Source of the DNA: Propionibacteriaceae bacterium
GTDB lineage: Bacteria; Actinomycetota; Actinomycetes; Propionibacteriales; Propionibacteriaceae
Length of the DNA stretch: 64,000 bases
NCBI GenBank assembly: GCA_017306015.1
Contig: JAFKJK010000009.1
Span: 299,419-363,418 of the forward strand
Reading direction: 5' to 3'
The stretch's first letter is position 1. Every line of letters starts with the position of its first letter. A program made the position numbers and the translations under genes. Shown here piece by piece: positions 33,672 through 43,758 of this stretch. The notes beneath the pieces are model-generated. The model was given only the letters and a program-made list of their open reading frames with translations. It ran no database searches and was not told the DNA's origin.

Positions 33672-34318
33672 CGGCCGACCGGCGCATGCGCGACGTCGAC
33701 AGGCTCGAAGTCGGACATCGCGTCCATGTCGGCCAGCAGGCAGACGGGCGTCCCGTTCGAATCAAGGCCGCGCCACACCCCGTGAGTGCCAACACCACCG
33801 TAGCACTGAACTAGCGTTAACAGATTCTCTCCACCGGACCCCCGCAGCACGCCGAATCCGTTGGCCTCCACATCATCGGTGATGCGTGTCAGAGTCTTTT
33901 CATCCTTCAATGTAAGGCCGGCCAGCAGCGGGCGATTGACTCGGTCATAAACGCAAATGGTACCGTAATTTGTTCCGACCATCTGCTCTTGGGATGACGG
34001 GGGCTCCCACGTCACGACGTCGGCCGGGTGCCCCACAAAACAGGCGATAGTAACGCCGAGCGGCAGAGAACCTTCCAGTAGGTTCGCCATGGTGAGAGGC
34101 CACTCTTTTGCCCCGAGTTCGAGACGGCAATCCCCGGTGCGTTCGTAATCCAGATCATAAAACTCCTCGAAAGCCACAACACCGCTGTCAATCAAGAGGC
34201 CGGGGGCCGAGACAAGCCTGAGTTTAAAACGGTCAGAGTCCACCGGGAACCGGCCTCCGTCGCGGCGCTGGAACCACGCTCCGTCGAGAAGCACGCTGAC
34301 TAGGTATTCTGCCATCAT
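33668..34318 (-). CDS. DUF4241-like immunity protein for the second Rhs nuclease tip
   Basis: About 216 residues. SAPGLLIDSGVVAFEEFYDLDY and RLELGAKEWPLTMANLLEG give the beta-rich N-terminal part. TNYGTICVYDRVNRPLLAGL and GVWRGLDSNGTPVCLLADM resemble the C-terminal pattern of DUF4241 proteins, which occur as immunity proteins in toxin islands. I chose the ATG at 34318, with GGAGGG ten bases upstream; ATG at 34336 is possible. It lies 68 bp after the stop of the DxGH-nuclease tip. Its 3' end runs directly into the next Rhs fragment with a four-base overlap. Confidence 0.72.
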   Translation of the reverse strand: MMAEYLVSVLLDGAWFQRRDGGRFPVDSDRFKLRLVSAPGLLIDSGVVAFEEFYDLDYERTGDCRLELGAKEWPLTMANLLEGSLPLGVTIACFVGHPADVVTWEPPSSQEQMVGTNYGTICVYDRVNRPLLAGLTLKDEKTLTRITDDVEANGFGVLRGSGGENLLTLVQCYGGVGTHGVWRGLDSNGTPVCLLADMDAMSDFEPVDVAHAPVGR

Positions 34319-34386
34319 TGCATTCACACCCTCCATCGCAATCTATAATGGCCGCGGCGAACCAATTGGTCGGCGACTCACTGGCT

Positions 34387-36285
34387 TCAGTTGTGCAGGC
34401 ACTGAACCGCCGGCTTGGATGTGCTGCCGGATGACGAGACCCAGCTCACACAAAAGTTGTTCGCGACCCATCCTCCTTGCAACGCCGGCGGGGTCCAGTC
34501 CAGCCATACCTCATAGTCGACCTGATTCCCTGCGAGCGCCTCAGCCCTAGCGGGTTCCTCAATTCCGCGCCACATTGCTCCGCGGTTGGGTTTGATAAGC
34601 TGCCAACTGAAGTTCGCGAACTCATTCTCGCCGCCGAGGGCATTACCAATGAGGTGGCCGGAGTCAAACCCCTTCGGGGCTGTTGCTCCGAAAGCTGGCG
34701 TGATCTTCACGCGCGGGTGAATGACATATGGCCAGACGATACATCCGCGAGCCGCTGTAGCCCGCGAGCCTGGGCCGAGCGGGCCATATTGGTAGGGTTG
34801 CCCAGCATGGCTGAATCCATAAGCCTTGCAGAAATCGTCTTTTACTTGTTGTGGCTTGGGGAGGGGCACTGGGTCGGGTTGAGGCTGGGGTGTAGGTTCC
34901 TGCTCTTCGGTGGGAGTCGTTGTGCTCGACGAAGCCGGTGCTGGGGCCGACGCGGCCGGCGCCTGGGGTGCGCTGGTGTCGGATGGCACGACGAGGGTCA
35001 GAAGAAGTGTGAAGCCCGCAAGAGCGCTCTTTACTGTGATGCCGGTGGTCGCCGCCTCGGGAATAACCTCTGTATCCATCCTGTAAAGGGCGACCCCATC
35101 GACAAGCGCACCGGTGGGGTCGGTGAGGGTGGTGGGGTTGTTGGCGACGTAGGTGTAGGGGTTCCAGCCGGCCACGCCCGCCGCGCCCGGGCTGACCGGG
35201 TCGGTGGACAAGAACGTACCGGTGGAGGTGTCGAGGTCCCGGACACCGAGGTGGACCAGGTTGCCGTCCTGGGTGGCACCGGTGTAGCCAACCGTGGCCG
35301 AGATGTCCCCGCTGCTGTCACGCACGGCACCGAACACGTCATAGCTCGCCCGGCCAGTCACAGCACCATCCTGATCGGTCCAGGCGGTCGCACTGTTCAG
35401 CCCGTCGATGGTGACGTACCGCTTGCTGGTGCTGGACAACTCCGCGACCCCCGCCCCGTCGATCGAGATGTAGCTGGTGTTGTTGTCGGCGATCAGCGTC
35501 TGCCCGGCCGTGGCGGCTTCCCTGTCGTAGAGCAGCGTGTCGGTTCCGGCCGTGGTGGTGCGACTGGTCCGGTACCCCTCGCCGTCGGTCGCGTAGCTGG
35601 TGGTAGCGCCACTGGCGGCGGCGGTCTGGAGACGTCCCAGCCAGTCCCACGTGTAGCTGTCGGCACCGATCGCGGTCGTGTTCCCCGACGCGTCGTGGGT
35701 GACCGGCGTAGTACCGATCGAGGTCAGCTGGGACGCATCGTCATAGGTGTAACTGACCGGGTCGCCGGTGCCGGTACGCATCGAGGTACGGTTACCGGCC
35801 GCGTCGTAGGTGTAGGTCTGGGTGGTCCCGTCGCTGTAGGTCACCCCCGTGAGCTGGCTCAGATCGTTGAGCGTGTAGTGGTCGGTGCCGTCGGTGTTCG
35901 TCATGCTGGTGCGGTTGCCGTCGGCATCCAGGGTGTACTTCGCCTGATCGACCAGAGTGCCGCCGCGCCTGCTAACCAGGCTCACCAGACGTCCGGCCTG
36001 GTCGTACCCGTACGCGGTGGTCACCCCGTTCGGTCGGGCAAGACTGACCGGCTGATCGTCAGCGTTGTAGGTGGTCCGGGTGATCCCGCCGGTCCAATCC
36101 GTCAACGACGAGAGCCGCCCGGCATCGTCATAGGCGTAGCTGATGCTGCCCTGAGGCTGGGTCATGCCGATCCGCGAGCCTGCATCGTCGTACGTGTACT
36201 TCACGGTGCCTTGCGGAGTATCCACCTGTTTGACCTGGCCGGAAGCCGTGTAAGCCCACGTCGTCGTGCCCGTCTCGTCGGTCAT
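34387..36285 (-). CDS. Orphan Rhs protein with DNA/RNA non-specific endonuclease tip
   Basis: 632 residues. The first about 390 are YD repeats and core, nearly copying the end of the giant Rhs protein and ending in GTFLSTDPVSPG...NNPTTLTDPTG. A hydrophobic segment and a P-Q-rich linker follow, then a tip of about 150 residues with GFDSGHLIGNALGGENEFANFSWQ, a DxGH-type beta-beta-alpha-metal nuclease motif. It lacks a signal peptide and N-terminal domains, so it cannot be secreted alone. The coding frame continues 14 codons upstream of the ATG to the TAG stop of the immunity gene. Such a tip can be swapped onto the complete Rhs gene by recombination. Confidence 0.85.
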   Translation of the reverse strand: MTDETGTTTWAYTASGQVKQVDTPQGTVKYTYDDAGSRIGMTQPQGSISYAYDDAGRLSSLTDWTGGITRTTYNADDQPVSLARPNGVTTAYGYDQAGRLVSLVSRRGGTLVDQAKYTLDADGNRTSMTNTDGTDHYTLNDLSQLTGVTYSDGTTQTYTYDAAGNRTSMRTGTGDPVSYTYDDASQLTSIGTTPVTHDASGNTTAIGADSYTWDWLGRLQTAAASGATTSYATDGEGYRTSRTTTAGTDTLLYDREAATAGQTLIADNNTSYISIDGAGVAELSSTSKRYVTIDGLNSATAWTDQDGAVTGRASYDVFGAVRDSSGDISATVGYTGATQDGNLVHLGVRDLDTSTGTFLSTDPVSPGAAGVAGWNPYTYVANNPTTLTDPTGALVDGVALYRMDTEVIPEAATTGITVKSALAGFTLLLTLVVPSDTSAPQAPAASAPAPASSSTTTPTEEQEPTPQPQPDPVPLPKPQQVKDDFCKAYGFSHAGQPYQYGPLGPGSRATAARGCIVWPYVIHPRVKITPAFGATAPKGFDSGHLIGNALGGENEFANFSWQLIKPNRGAMWRGIEEPARAEALAGNQVDYEVWLDWTPPALQGGWVANNFCVSWVSSSGSTSKPAVQCLHN

Positions 36286-36327
36286 GGTGTGTCGACGCCC
36301 CAGAGCGTCGTAGGTGTAGCTGATCGC

Positions 36328-36915
36328 CTAGTCGCGCATGACAAGGGAGTCGACGACCACACAAACCGTTCGCCCGCTCTCGTCTTGCCCGAGCCAAACG
36401 GGATACTGATCTGAGCCAGGACCACAGTAGAACGTGAAGACGGCGACGTGGTCGTGATCCAGCACAACACTGAAGTCGTCTTGCGCGGCCTGATCCATCA
36501 TCGCGAAGTAGGTGTCATCATCAGCGAGAAGATCGCTAGCGAACCTTGGCCGAGTCACCAGATCGAAGGCGCACACGACCCCTCGATCACAGTCAACGAA
36601 CGGCTGCCGACCATCCGCGGGTTTCCAGCTAGTCACCGCATGCGGGCTACCGAACATGCACAACAACGGGAGCTTCACATTGTTCGCGAACTCTAGGACA
36701 GCCATGCGGATTGGCCACATCCCAGGCTCCAGATCGACATGCAAGTCGCCGTAGCTGGCGCCGTCTCGCACCCAGTCGATGTCCTCAAGCACGAACGCTC
36801 CGGAGACAAGCGGTAACACCCCGCACTCACGCCAACGAGCCTGCGCGATTCCTTCCTCGTACTGGTAGTGGAACCGCGCGCCATCGCGAACGACGGCAAT
36901 CCAGTCAGTGATCAT
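36328..36915 (-). CDS. DUF4241-like immunity protein for the giant Rhs toxin
   Basis: 195 residues from the ATG at 36915, ten bases after the giant Rhs gene's stop. It carries SGAFVLEDIDWV, LEPGMWPIRMAVLEF, DRGVVCAFDLVTRPRF and YPVWLGQDESGRTVCVVVDSLVM. The last segment is the C-terminal signature of DUF4241 proteins. Position and family make it the cognate inhibitor of the HRGH nuclease tip. Its TAG stop is directly followed, in the same frame, by Rhs core sequence. Confidence 0.75.
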   Translation of the reverse strand: MITDWIAVVRDGARFHYQYEEGIAQARWRECGVLPLVSGAFVLEDIDWVRDGASYGDLHVDLEPGMWPIRMAVLEFANNVKLPLLCMFGSPHAVTSWKPADGRQPFVDCDRGVVCAFDLVTRPRFASDLLADDDTYFAMMDQAAQDDFSVVLDHDHVAVFTFYCGPGSDQYPVWLGQDESGRTVCVVVDSLVMRD

Positions 36916-36925
36916 CCGAAACTCT

Positions 36926-39900
36926 CTAGTTCGGGACCGGCGCGAGTTGACCGCCGGCCCCTGACGAAGAAAACCATCCCACCACGAAACCTCGCGCAAC
37001 GTTCGCATTCGACGAAAGGGTCGCTGACCAGTCGACCCAGACCTGGTAGTACACCTTGTTCCCTGCGTTCAGTTGCGTCCTGACCGCGTTCTCGATTCTA
37101 GCCATCGCACTCTGGTTAGCGGACCTTCCAGTCTGCCAAGCAACATTGTTCAGTGTGTGGACACCGCCAAGCGTCTTGGCGATCAGGTGACCTCTGTGGA
37201 AGTTGGTCAAGGGGTGGCCGGGGGGCGGATAGTCAGGTGTCGCCGGATCAAAGATCCCCCTCTCAACGATGCAAGCCCTCGCGAAGAGCGCACGTCCGTT
37301 GAGGGGAGGCAGGTACTGATAGGGCTGGCCGTCGGGAAGCCCAAGCGCCTGGCAGAACTCGTCGTCGCTGGTGGAGGGCTTGGGCGGGAGCGGCGGTGAC
37401 CATAATTGTGACCCTGGGACCGGCTCGGGGTCCGGGACAACATTGGGTTGGGCAGTCGGAGTTACCACGCTCGGCGGAGCGGGAGTTGCCGGCGCTGGCG
37501 CCTGGAGCGACGTGGGCTGGGTAGTGCCGATCCTGGCTATGGCTAGATCAAGTGCCAGACGAATGAGGTCGAGGAGCGTTCGGATCCCAATGCCAGTGGC
37601 GGCCGCCTCGGGTTCGGCCTTCTGGGTGCTGTTGGACGTCAGGGTCGCCTCTTCGAGGCCGACGCTTGCTCCGCTGGGGTCGGTGAGGGTGGTGGGGTTG
37701 TTGGCGACGTAGGTGTAGGGGTTCCAGCCGACAACGCCGGGTGCGCCGGGTGTTTGCGGGTCGGTGGACAGGAACGTGCCGGTGGTGGTGTCCAGGTCAC
37801 GGGCACCGAGGTGGACGAGGCTGCCGTCTTGGGTAGCTCCGGTGTAACCGACGGTGGTCGGGGTGTCGCCGGTGGTCTTGCGGACGTTACCGAACGCGTC
37901 GTAGCTGGTGCGGCCGGTCACCGCACCATTCTCATCGGTCCAGCTGGTGGCACTGTTGAGGGCATCGGTGATCGCGTAGCGCTTGGTGGTGGTGCCGAGT
38001 TGCGCGATGGTGGCCCCGTCGATCGAGGTGTAGCCGGTATTGCCGTCGGCGATCAGGGTCTGCCCGGCGCTGGCGTCTTCCCGGTCATACAGCAGGGTGT
38101 CAGTTCCGGCGGTGGTGGTGCGGCTGGTCCGGTAACCATCCCCGTCGGTGGCGTAGCTGGTGGTCGCCCCGCTGGTCGTGACGGTTTGGAGCCGTCCGAG
38201 CCAGTCCCAGGCGTACGTGTCGGCGCCGATGGCGGTGGTGTTCCCGGCAGCGTCATGGGTGACCGGCGTGGCGCCGATCGAGGTGAGTTGGGACGCGTCG
38301 TCGTAGCTGTAGGTGACGGCGGGATCGGAGCCGGTGCGAACGGACGTGCGGTTGCCGGCCGGGTCGTAGGTGTAGGTCTGGGTGGTGCCGTCACTGTAGG
38401 TGACACCGGTGAGCTGGTTGAGCTGGTTGAGGGTGTAGTGGTCGGTGCCGTCGGTGGTGGTCAGGCTGGTGCGGTTGCCGTCGGCGTCGAGGGTGTACTT
38501 GGCCTGGTCGACGACGTCGGTGCCGTGTTTGCTGACCAGGCTGGTCAGCCGACCAGCCTGGTCGTAGCTGTAGGCGGTTGTCACCCCGTTGGGCCGGGTG
38601 AGGCTGGTGAGCTGGTCGTCGGCGTTGTAGCTGGTGCGGGTGATCCCCCCGGTCCAATCGGTCAACGACGACAGCTGGCCGGCGTCGTTGTAGGCATAGC
38701 TGATGCTGCCTTGGGGTTGGGTCATGTTGGTCCGCAGGCCGCTGGCGTCATAGCTATACGAGACGGTGCCTTGGGGGGTGTCGATCTGTTTGACCTGTCC
38801 GGTGGCGGTGTAGGCCCAGGTGGTGGTCCCGGTCGCATCGGTCATGGTGTGGCGGCGGCCGAGGCTGTCGTAGGTGTAGCTGATCGTCTCGGCGCCACCG
38901 CGGTGCTTGAGCGCCGCGAGCCTCCCGGCCGTGTCGTAGCTGTAGTCGACCGTGACGCCACGGGCGTCGGTGGTGCTGGTGATCCGGCCGGCGTTGTCGT
39001 AGGTCGTGGTGGTGGCCCGTCCGAGCGGGTCGGTCTTGGTGGTGACCTGGCCGAGAGTGTTGTAGGTGCTGGTGGTCGTCTTGCCGCGCGCGTCGGTGAC
39101 TGTGGTCCGGTGGCCCGCATCGTCGTAGCCGAATCGCATAGTGTTCCCGGCGGCGTCGGTGGTGGCGGTGAGCCGGCCGAGATTGTCGTAGGTGTTGGTG
39201 CTGGTGGCCGGCCCGTCTCCTTGCTGGTTGGGGTCGCGTTCGGTCAGGACCCGGCCCAGCTTGTCGAACGTGGTGCTGGACACGTCACCGAGCGGATCGG
39301 TGGTACTGGTCTGCTCCCCGGCGTCGTTGTAGCCGTAACGGGTCACCACACCCTCGGCGCTTGTGGCGGTGAGCGTCTGTCCGGCCGGAGAGTAGGTGGT
39401 GGACTCCTTCGCCCCGTCGGGACCAGTCGCCGAGATCTGGTTGCCCGCCTTGTCGTAGCTGTAGGTGGTGCGACGTCCTGCAGCGTCGACCTGGGCGATG
39501 AGCTGGTTCGCCTTGTCGAACTCCGACGTCGCCGTGTCACCGGCCGCATCCACAGTCGCAATCGTGTTCCCGGCCTGGTCGTACCGGGTCTGGGTGGTGG
39601 TGGTGTCCGCGTACTGGGTCTTGGTCAGACGGCCGTTCGCGTCGTAGCTGTAGCTCGTCGTCGCACCAGCGGGGTCGGTGATGGTGGCCAGCCGGCCGGC
39701 GGCGTCGTAGCTGCGTTTCGTGACACCTCCCCAGGGTTGGGTGGTCTGGGTCAGGTGCCCGGCCGCGTCGTAGGCGTTGCTGGTCACCCCGCCAGCCGGG
39801 TTGGTGGTCGTCAGCGTGCGGCCCGCGGCGTCGTAGGTGTAGCTGGTGGTGGCACCCACCGCGTCGGTGCTGGTCAGCACCCGGCCAGCCGGGTCGTAGC

Positions 39901-42900
39901 TGAACTGGGCGATCGTCCGGCCGTCCTGCTTGCGCACAACCTCACGTCCGGCACTGTCGTACTCGTAGCTGATCGGAGCATCCACATGGTTGTTGGTGGC
40001 GGCCCGCTGCCCAGCCGCGTTATAGGTGGTGTCCTGGCTGGCGCCGCCCGGCGCGGTGGTTGAGATGAGACGGCCCAGGCTGTCGTAGGTCTGAGTGGTC
40101 CTCAGCCCGTCAGCGTCGGTCGAGGTCAACTGGTTCCCGACCGCATCGTAGGTCGTCGTCGACCGGTTGCCAGCCGCGTCGATCACCGCGGTCTTGCGGC
40201 CCTCAGCGTCGTAGGTGTAGCTGGTCGTGTTCCCCAACGGGTTCGTCTCGGAGGCGACCAGACCAGCAGAGGTGAAGGTCCAATCCCACTCGTTGCCTCG
40301 CCGGTCGACCGCCGACGTGCGCTGCCGTTTGCTGTTGTAGCCGTAGGTTTCGGCATCACCCTTCGGGTCAGTGATCGAGGCCAGCGTGCCCTCCTTGCTG
40401 TTCCACGCATAACAGGTCGTCGCCCCGGTCGGATCGGTGAAGGTCCGCAGATAGCCGTCGTCGTAAGTCATCTTGTACATGCCGCCGGTCGGGTCCGTGA
40501 ACGAAGTGACCAGCGAGTTCTCATAACTCGCCTTCCACGTACTACCGGCCGGGTCGGTCCGGCTCGTCACATTCCCGGCCACGTCATAGCTGAAGCTCGT
40601 AACGTGGCTGGCCCCGCCGTACGCCTGGTTGACAGTGGCGGCAAAGCCATCCGCGTCGTAGGTCGTGATCGTCGTCAACTTGCCGTCCGGTGAGGTGACC
40701 GTCTCGGTCTTCGCGCCTGGGTCGCTGGCGATCTGGGTGCGGTTCCCCGCCCCATCAGTCACCGCGACCAGCCGCCCGGTGTCGTCGTAGTCGTAACGGG
40801 CCATCACACTCACATCCGGCCCGGTGACCTTGTCAAGGTAGTGACCGGTGTAGTGGTAGCTGGTGGTGTCGCCAAGCTGGTTGGTGACGGTGCCCAGATT
40901 CCCGTCGGCCGTGTAGTCGTAGCTGACGGTGTGCCCGTCCGGATCAGTGATCGTCGTGATCCGGTCCTTGGCGTCCCGGGCGATGGTGATCGCCGGGCCG
41001 GCGCTGGAGGTGATCGCCTTGGGCGTGATGGTGATGGTTTCGCCGGTGCGGGCGGTGATCTTGGTCAGCCCGACGCCGACGGTCAGGTCGTACTTGGTTC
41101 CGACCTTGTCGGTGAGGACGAACCTGGTCGGGTTATAGACGCCGTCGCCGCCGAACGCCCCACCGTTGAGGTTGCCGTTGACGAAGAACAGGCTGTCGTC
41201 AACCGCGGTCAGGGTCGAACTGGTGCCAGACCGTCCGGTGAACTGGGCGCTGGTCACGCCCGGCATGAACGTCGACCCTTGGGCCGGGGTCAGGTTGAAC
41301 ACCTCGTTGTCACCGTCAGGCCAGGTGACCGTGACGAAGTGCGGCCGGCTGGTCGTGAAGCAGATCGGCGAGAAGATCATCCCGCCACCACAGCCGGCCT
41401 CCGTCCAGCCGGCCTTGCCGAGCGGGCCGTTGCTGGTGACCGTGAAATCGGCCAGCGCCAGGCTCCAACCCACCCCGAAATCACCCACCGTGCTGTCGAA
41501 CGAGTCATAGCTGCGCTGCACCTGAATCGAGATCCCCGCCACACCCAGAGTCATGTCGGTCAACGTCGTGGTGTAGCGGCCCAGCTTCATCGCCCCGTCG
41601 ACGACCAGCGCGGTCTCGGTGCGGGACGTGGCGCCGGTGCTGTCGGTGACGGTCAGCCGCAGCTGGTAGCCGCCGTTGTCCAGGATCGTCGGGTCGAACG
41701 TGCCCAGGGTCTGCCCGGACGGGTCACCGGTTCCGGCGGCGATCGTGCGGGCTTGGCCCGGGTCGGTGCCGGTCGGATAGGTCGACAGCTTCCAACTCGT
41801 GATGGTCGCGCCGTCGGGGGGTGTCACCGTGCCGACCGTGACCGGGGTGGGCTGGGTGATCGTGGCCCCGTCGGTGGGGGTGAGGCCGGCGATCTGTGCC
41901 GGGCCGGAGGTTCCCGTCCCGCCGGTGACGTCGCCGCCGCCGGGTGGGCTGGCGAAGGTGACGACGGTCGGGTCGGCGTCTCCGGAGACGAGCGGGTCGT
42001 CGGACCACACGGTGGCCACGTTGGTGGCGGTGACCTGGGCCTGGGTGGTGACGCTGGTCTGGCCGGCGGTGAGGTGCGAGTAGTCCACGGCGTAGTCGAC
42101 CAGCGCGGTCGCATGGGCGGCGAGGTCGCCGAGCTGGACGCCGATGTCGCTGCCGGTCGTGGTGGCCTGGCCTTGGGAGGTGGTCACGGATCCAGCCACG
42201 ATCTGGGCGCCGTCGTCGGCACCGTTGTCGACCGGGATGCCGGCGGTGATGCCGGTGACGGGGTCGTCCCCGGTGTTCACAACGGACAGCTCGTAGTGCA
42301 CGGTACTGCCGTCGACGGTGCCCTGCAGGGTGACGGCGAGGCTGGCGGGCAGGACGACCCGCTGGATGCTGTCCACACTGATCGGGCCGTACGTGTTCCC
42401 GGCGTCGCCGTCCGCCCAGGTCAGGGTGGCACTCGGGTGCAGGGTCGTGGTCCGGTCGGCGGGCACGGCCAGGGCGACGTCGACCTTCGCCGACGCGCCG
42501 GCGGCCAGCGTGGTGGGCAGACCGGTCACGGTGGCGGTCGCGCCGGCGCCGTCGACGGCGAGGTGGAGGTCGGTCGCGTCCGCAGAGCCGGTGTTGGACA
42601 GCGTGAGCTTCCAGTGCCCGTCCTGGCCGGGTCGGGTCGCCGGAACCGGATCCGCGGTGACGGAGAGGATCGGGACGTGGACGCCCGTGATCGCCGGTTG
42701 GGCGGTGGCGTACACCGTTCCGACCTGTGCGGTTCCTTGCGCGGACGCCAGCCCGATCAGTTTCGACGCGTCGAGCAGGGCGAGAGCAGCCTGGTAGGTG
42801 CCGTCCGAGGCGTAGTCGGTGCGCTTGGGTGCCGCCGGGGCGGTGAGGGTGAACTGCTCGTCGCGGCTGTCTCCCGGGGCGAGGTCGTCGAGGTTGGCGC

Positions 42901-43648
42901 TCTTGTTGCCCTGGGCGGAGGCCAGCGTCACCGACGGGTCGGTGACGGTGCCCGCGCTGCTACGGATGGCCTTCAGGAGGTTCTCCGGCAGTCGCTGCAC
43001 CAGGATCGTCGTCGCACGCGAGGCGGCCGCGGTTAGGCTCAGGCGAAGGTCGGTGACCTTGCTCGTGTCGAGGAGGTTGGCCAGATCCGCGGCGGAGAGT
43101 TCGAGCAGCGCAGTGCCTGCCCAGACCCCGCTGTCACCGGCGGGGATCCGGGTGCCGGTGATCCCGTCCCCGGAGCCGGCATCGGGGTAGGTGGTGGAAC
43201 CGACTGGTGTGCCGAGCCCGGTCAGGGTGATCGACTCACCCGTGCCGGTGCCCAGAGGGCTCCAGGTGCCGTCGCTGGCCTGGGTCTGGGCAGTCGCCGC
43301 GACGGTGTCGATCGTGGCGGCGGACGAGGCCTTGTTGGCAACAGCGATCAGCACCGGCACCGCGATGTGGGCGCTGTGGTTGGTGACCGTGGTGGTGATC
43401 TTCGCGTCCTGCGCGGGGAACACCCTCGTGGGCGCGTCGGTCGTGACCTTCAGGTCGGGCACCAGGATCGGGGACGCCGCGACCGGCTGCTGGTCGCCGG
43501 CGCTCTGACTGCTACCCGCGTTGATGCCGCCACTGGGGTCGATCGTCAAGGTGCTGCTCTGGGAGGACACAGTTCCGGCGATGAACCGTGAGCTCGACGT
43601 CCAGGCGCTGTCGGTGTCGAACCGCAGCTGCGCGGCCGGTGCGTACAC
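36926..43648 (-). CDS. Giant Rhs/YD-repeat toxin, C-terminal 2240 residues (with nuclease tip)
   Basis: The frame stays open upstream to the break near 43793-43795 and continues the gene at 43759-45738. In order it has: DUF11/CARDB-like beta domains (about 1-590), an Rhs entry region starting KLGRYTTTLTDMTLGVAG (about 41590), dozens of YD repeats, a core ending FLSTDPQTPGAPG...NNPTTLTDPSGA (about 37680), a P-rich linker, and a tip with NFHRGHLIAKTLGGVHTLNNVAWQ, an H-R-G-H endonuclease motif of the DNA/RNA non-specific type. Rhs shells enclose the toxic tip until delivery to a neighbouring cell. The immunity gene follows. The intact protein would be about 2938 residues. Confidence 0.88.
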   Translation of the reverse strand: MYAPAAQLRFDTDSAWTSSSRFIAGTVSSQSSTLTIDPSGGINAGSSQSAGDQQPVAASPILVPDLKVTTDAPTRVFPAQDAKITTTVTNHSAHIAVPVLIAVANKASSAATIDTVAATAQTQASDGTWSPLGTGTGESITLTGLGTPVGSTTYPDAGSGDGITGTRIPAGDSGVWAGTALLELSAADLANLLDTSKVTDLRLSLTAAASRATTILVQRLPENLLKAIRSSAGTVTDPSVTLASAQGNKSANLDDLAPGDSRDEQFTLTAPAAPKRTDYASDGTYQAALALLDASKLIGLASAQGTAQVGTVYATAQPAITGVHVPILSVTADPVPATRPGQDGHWKLTLSNTGSADATDLHLAVDGAGATATVTGLPTTLAAGASAKVDVALAVPADRTTTLHPSATLTWADGDAGNTYGPISVDSIQRVVLPASLAVTLQGTVDGSTVHYELSVVNTGDDPVTGITAGIPVDNGADDGAQIVAGSVTTSQGQATTTGSDIGVQLGDLAAHATALVDYAVDYSHLTAGQTSVTTQAQVTATNVATVWSDDPLVSGDADPTVVTFASPPGGGDVTGGTGTSGPAQIAGLTPTDGATITQPTPVTVGTVTPPDGATITSWKLSTYPTGTDPGQARTIAAGTGDPSGQTLGTFDPTILDNGGYQLRLTVTDSTGATSRTETALVVDGAMKLGRYTTTLTDMTLGVAGISIQVQRSYDSFDSTVGDFGVGWSLALADFTVTSNGPLGKAGWTEAGCGGGMIFSPICFTTSRPHFVTVTWPDGDNEVFNLTPAQGSTFMPGVTSAQFTGRSGTSSTLTAVDDSLFFVNGNLNGGAFGGDGVYNPTRFVLTDKVGTKYDLTVGVGLTKITARTGETITITPKAITSSAGPAITIARDAKDRITTITDPDGHTVSYDYTADGNLGTVTNQLGDTTSYHYTGHYLDKVTGPDVSVMARYDYDDTGRLVAVTDGAGNRTQIASDPGAKTETVTSPDGKLTTITTYDADGFAATVNQAYGGASHVTSFSYDVAGNVTSRTDPAGSTWKASYENSLVTSFTDPTGGMYKMTYDDGYLRTFTDPTGATTCYAWNSKEGTLASITDPKGDAETYGYNSKRQRTSAVDRRGNEWDWTFTSAGLVASETNPLGNTTSYTYDAEGRKTAVIDAAGNRSTTTYDAVGNQLTSTDADGLRTTQTYDSLGRLISTTAPGGASQDTTYNAAGQRAATNNHVDAPISYEYDSAGREVVRKQDGRTIAQFSYDPAGRVLTSTDAVGATTSYTYDAAGRTLTTTNPAGGVTSNAYDAAGHLTQTTQPWGGVTKRSYDAAGRLATITDPAGATTSYSYDANGRLTKTQYADTTTTQTRYDQAGNTIATVDAAGDTATSEFDKANQLIAQVDAAGRRTTYSYDKAGNQISATGPDGAKESTTYSPAGQTLTATSAEGVVTRYGYNDAGEQTSTTDPLGDVSSTTFDKLGRVLTERDPNQQGDGPATSTNTYDNLGRLTATTDAAGNTMRFGYDDAGHRTTVTDARGKTTTSTYNTLGQVTTKTDPLGRATTTTYDNAGRITSTTDARGVTVDYSYDTAGRLAALKHRGGAETISYTYDSLGRRHTMTDATGTTTWAYTATGQVKQIDTPQGTVSYSYDASGLRTNMTQPQGSISYAYNDAGQLSSLTDWTGGITRTSYNADDQLTSLTRPNGVTTAYSYDQAGRLTSLVSKHGTDVVDQAKYTLDADGNRTSLTTTDGTDHYTLNQLNQLTGVTYSDGTTQTYTYDPAGNRTSVRTGSDPAVTYSYDDASQLTSIGATPVTHDAAGNTTAIGADTYAWDWLGRLQTVTTSGATTSYATDGDGYRTSRTTTAGTDTLLYDREDASAGQTLIADGNTGYTSIDGATIAQLGTTTKRYAITDALNSATSWTDENGAVTGRTSYDAFGNVRKTTGDTPTTVGYTGATQDGSLVHLGARDLDTTTGTFLSTDPQTPGAPGVVGWNPYTYVANNPTTLTDPSGASVGLEEATLTSNSTQKAEPEAAATGIGIRTLLDLIRLALDLAIARIGTTQPTSLQAPAPATPAPPSVVTPTAQPNVVPDPEPVPGSQLWSPPLPPKPSTSDDEFCQALGLPDGQPYQYLPPLNGRALFARACIVERGIFDPATPDYPPPGHPLTNFHRGHLIAKTLGGVHTLNNVAWQTGRSANQSAMARIENAVRTQLNAGNKVYYQVWVDWSATLSSNANVARGFVVGWFSSSGAGGQLAPVPN

Positions 43649-43758
43649 CGTTCCGGTCAGACTGTTGCGGGAACCCCGCCATGCCAGGGTGTTCGAGTTC
43701 GACCGGTCGTAGGCGACGGCGACACCGGCCAGCGTGCCGGTCGACGGGGCGCGCAGTT

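Noticed and set aside
37680..41590. CRISPR-like periodicity in the Rhs gene
   Set aside because: The repeats are degenerate coding YD repeats with no conserved spacer structure.
37754..43036. Very long plus-strand readings (37754-40063, 40841-43036) opposite the giant Rhs gene
   Set aside because: Glycine/valine/arginine-rich shadows of YD repeats in high-GC DNA; no ribosome sites, no domain motifs, while the minus strand has clear Rhs sequence.
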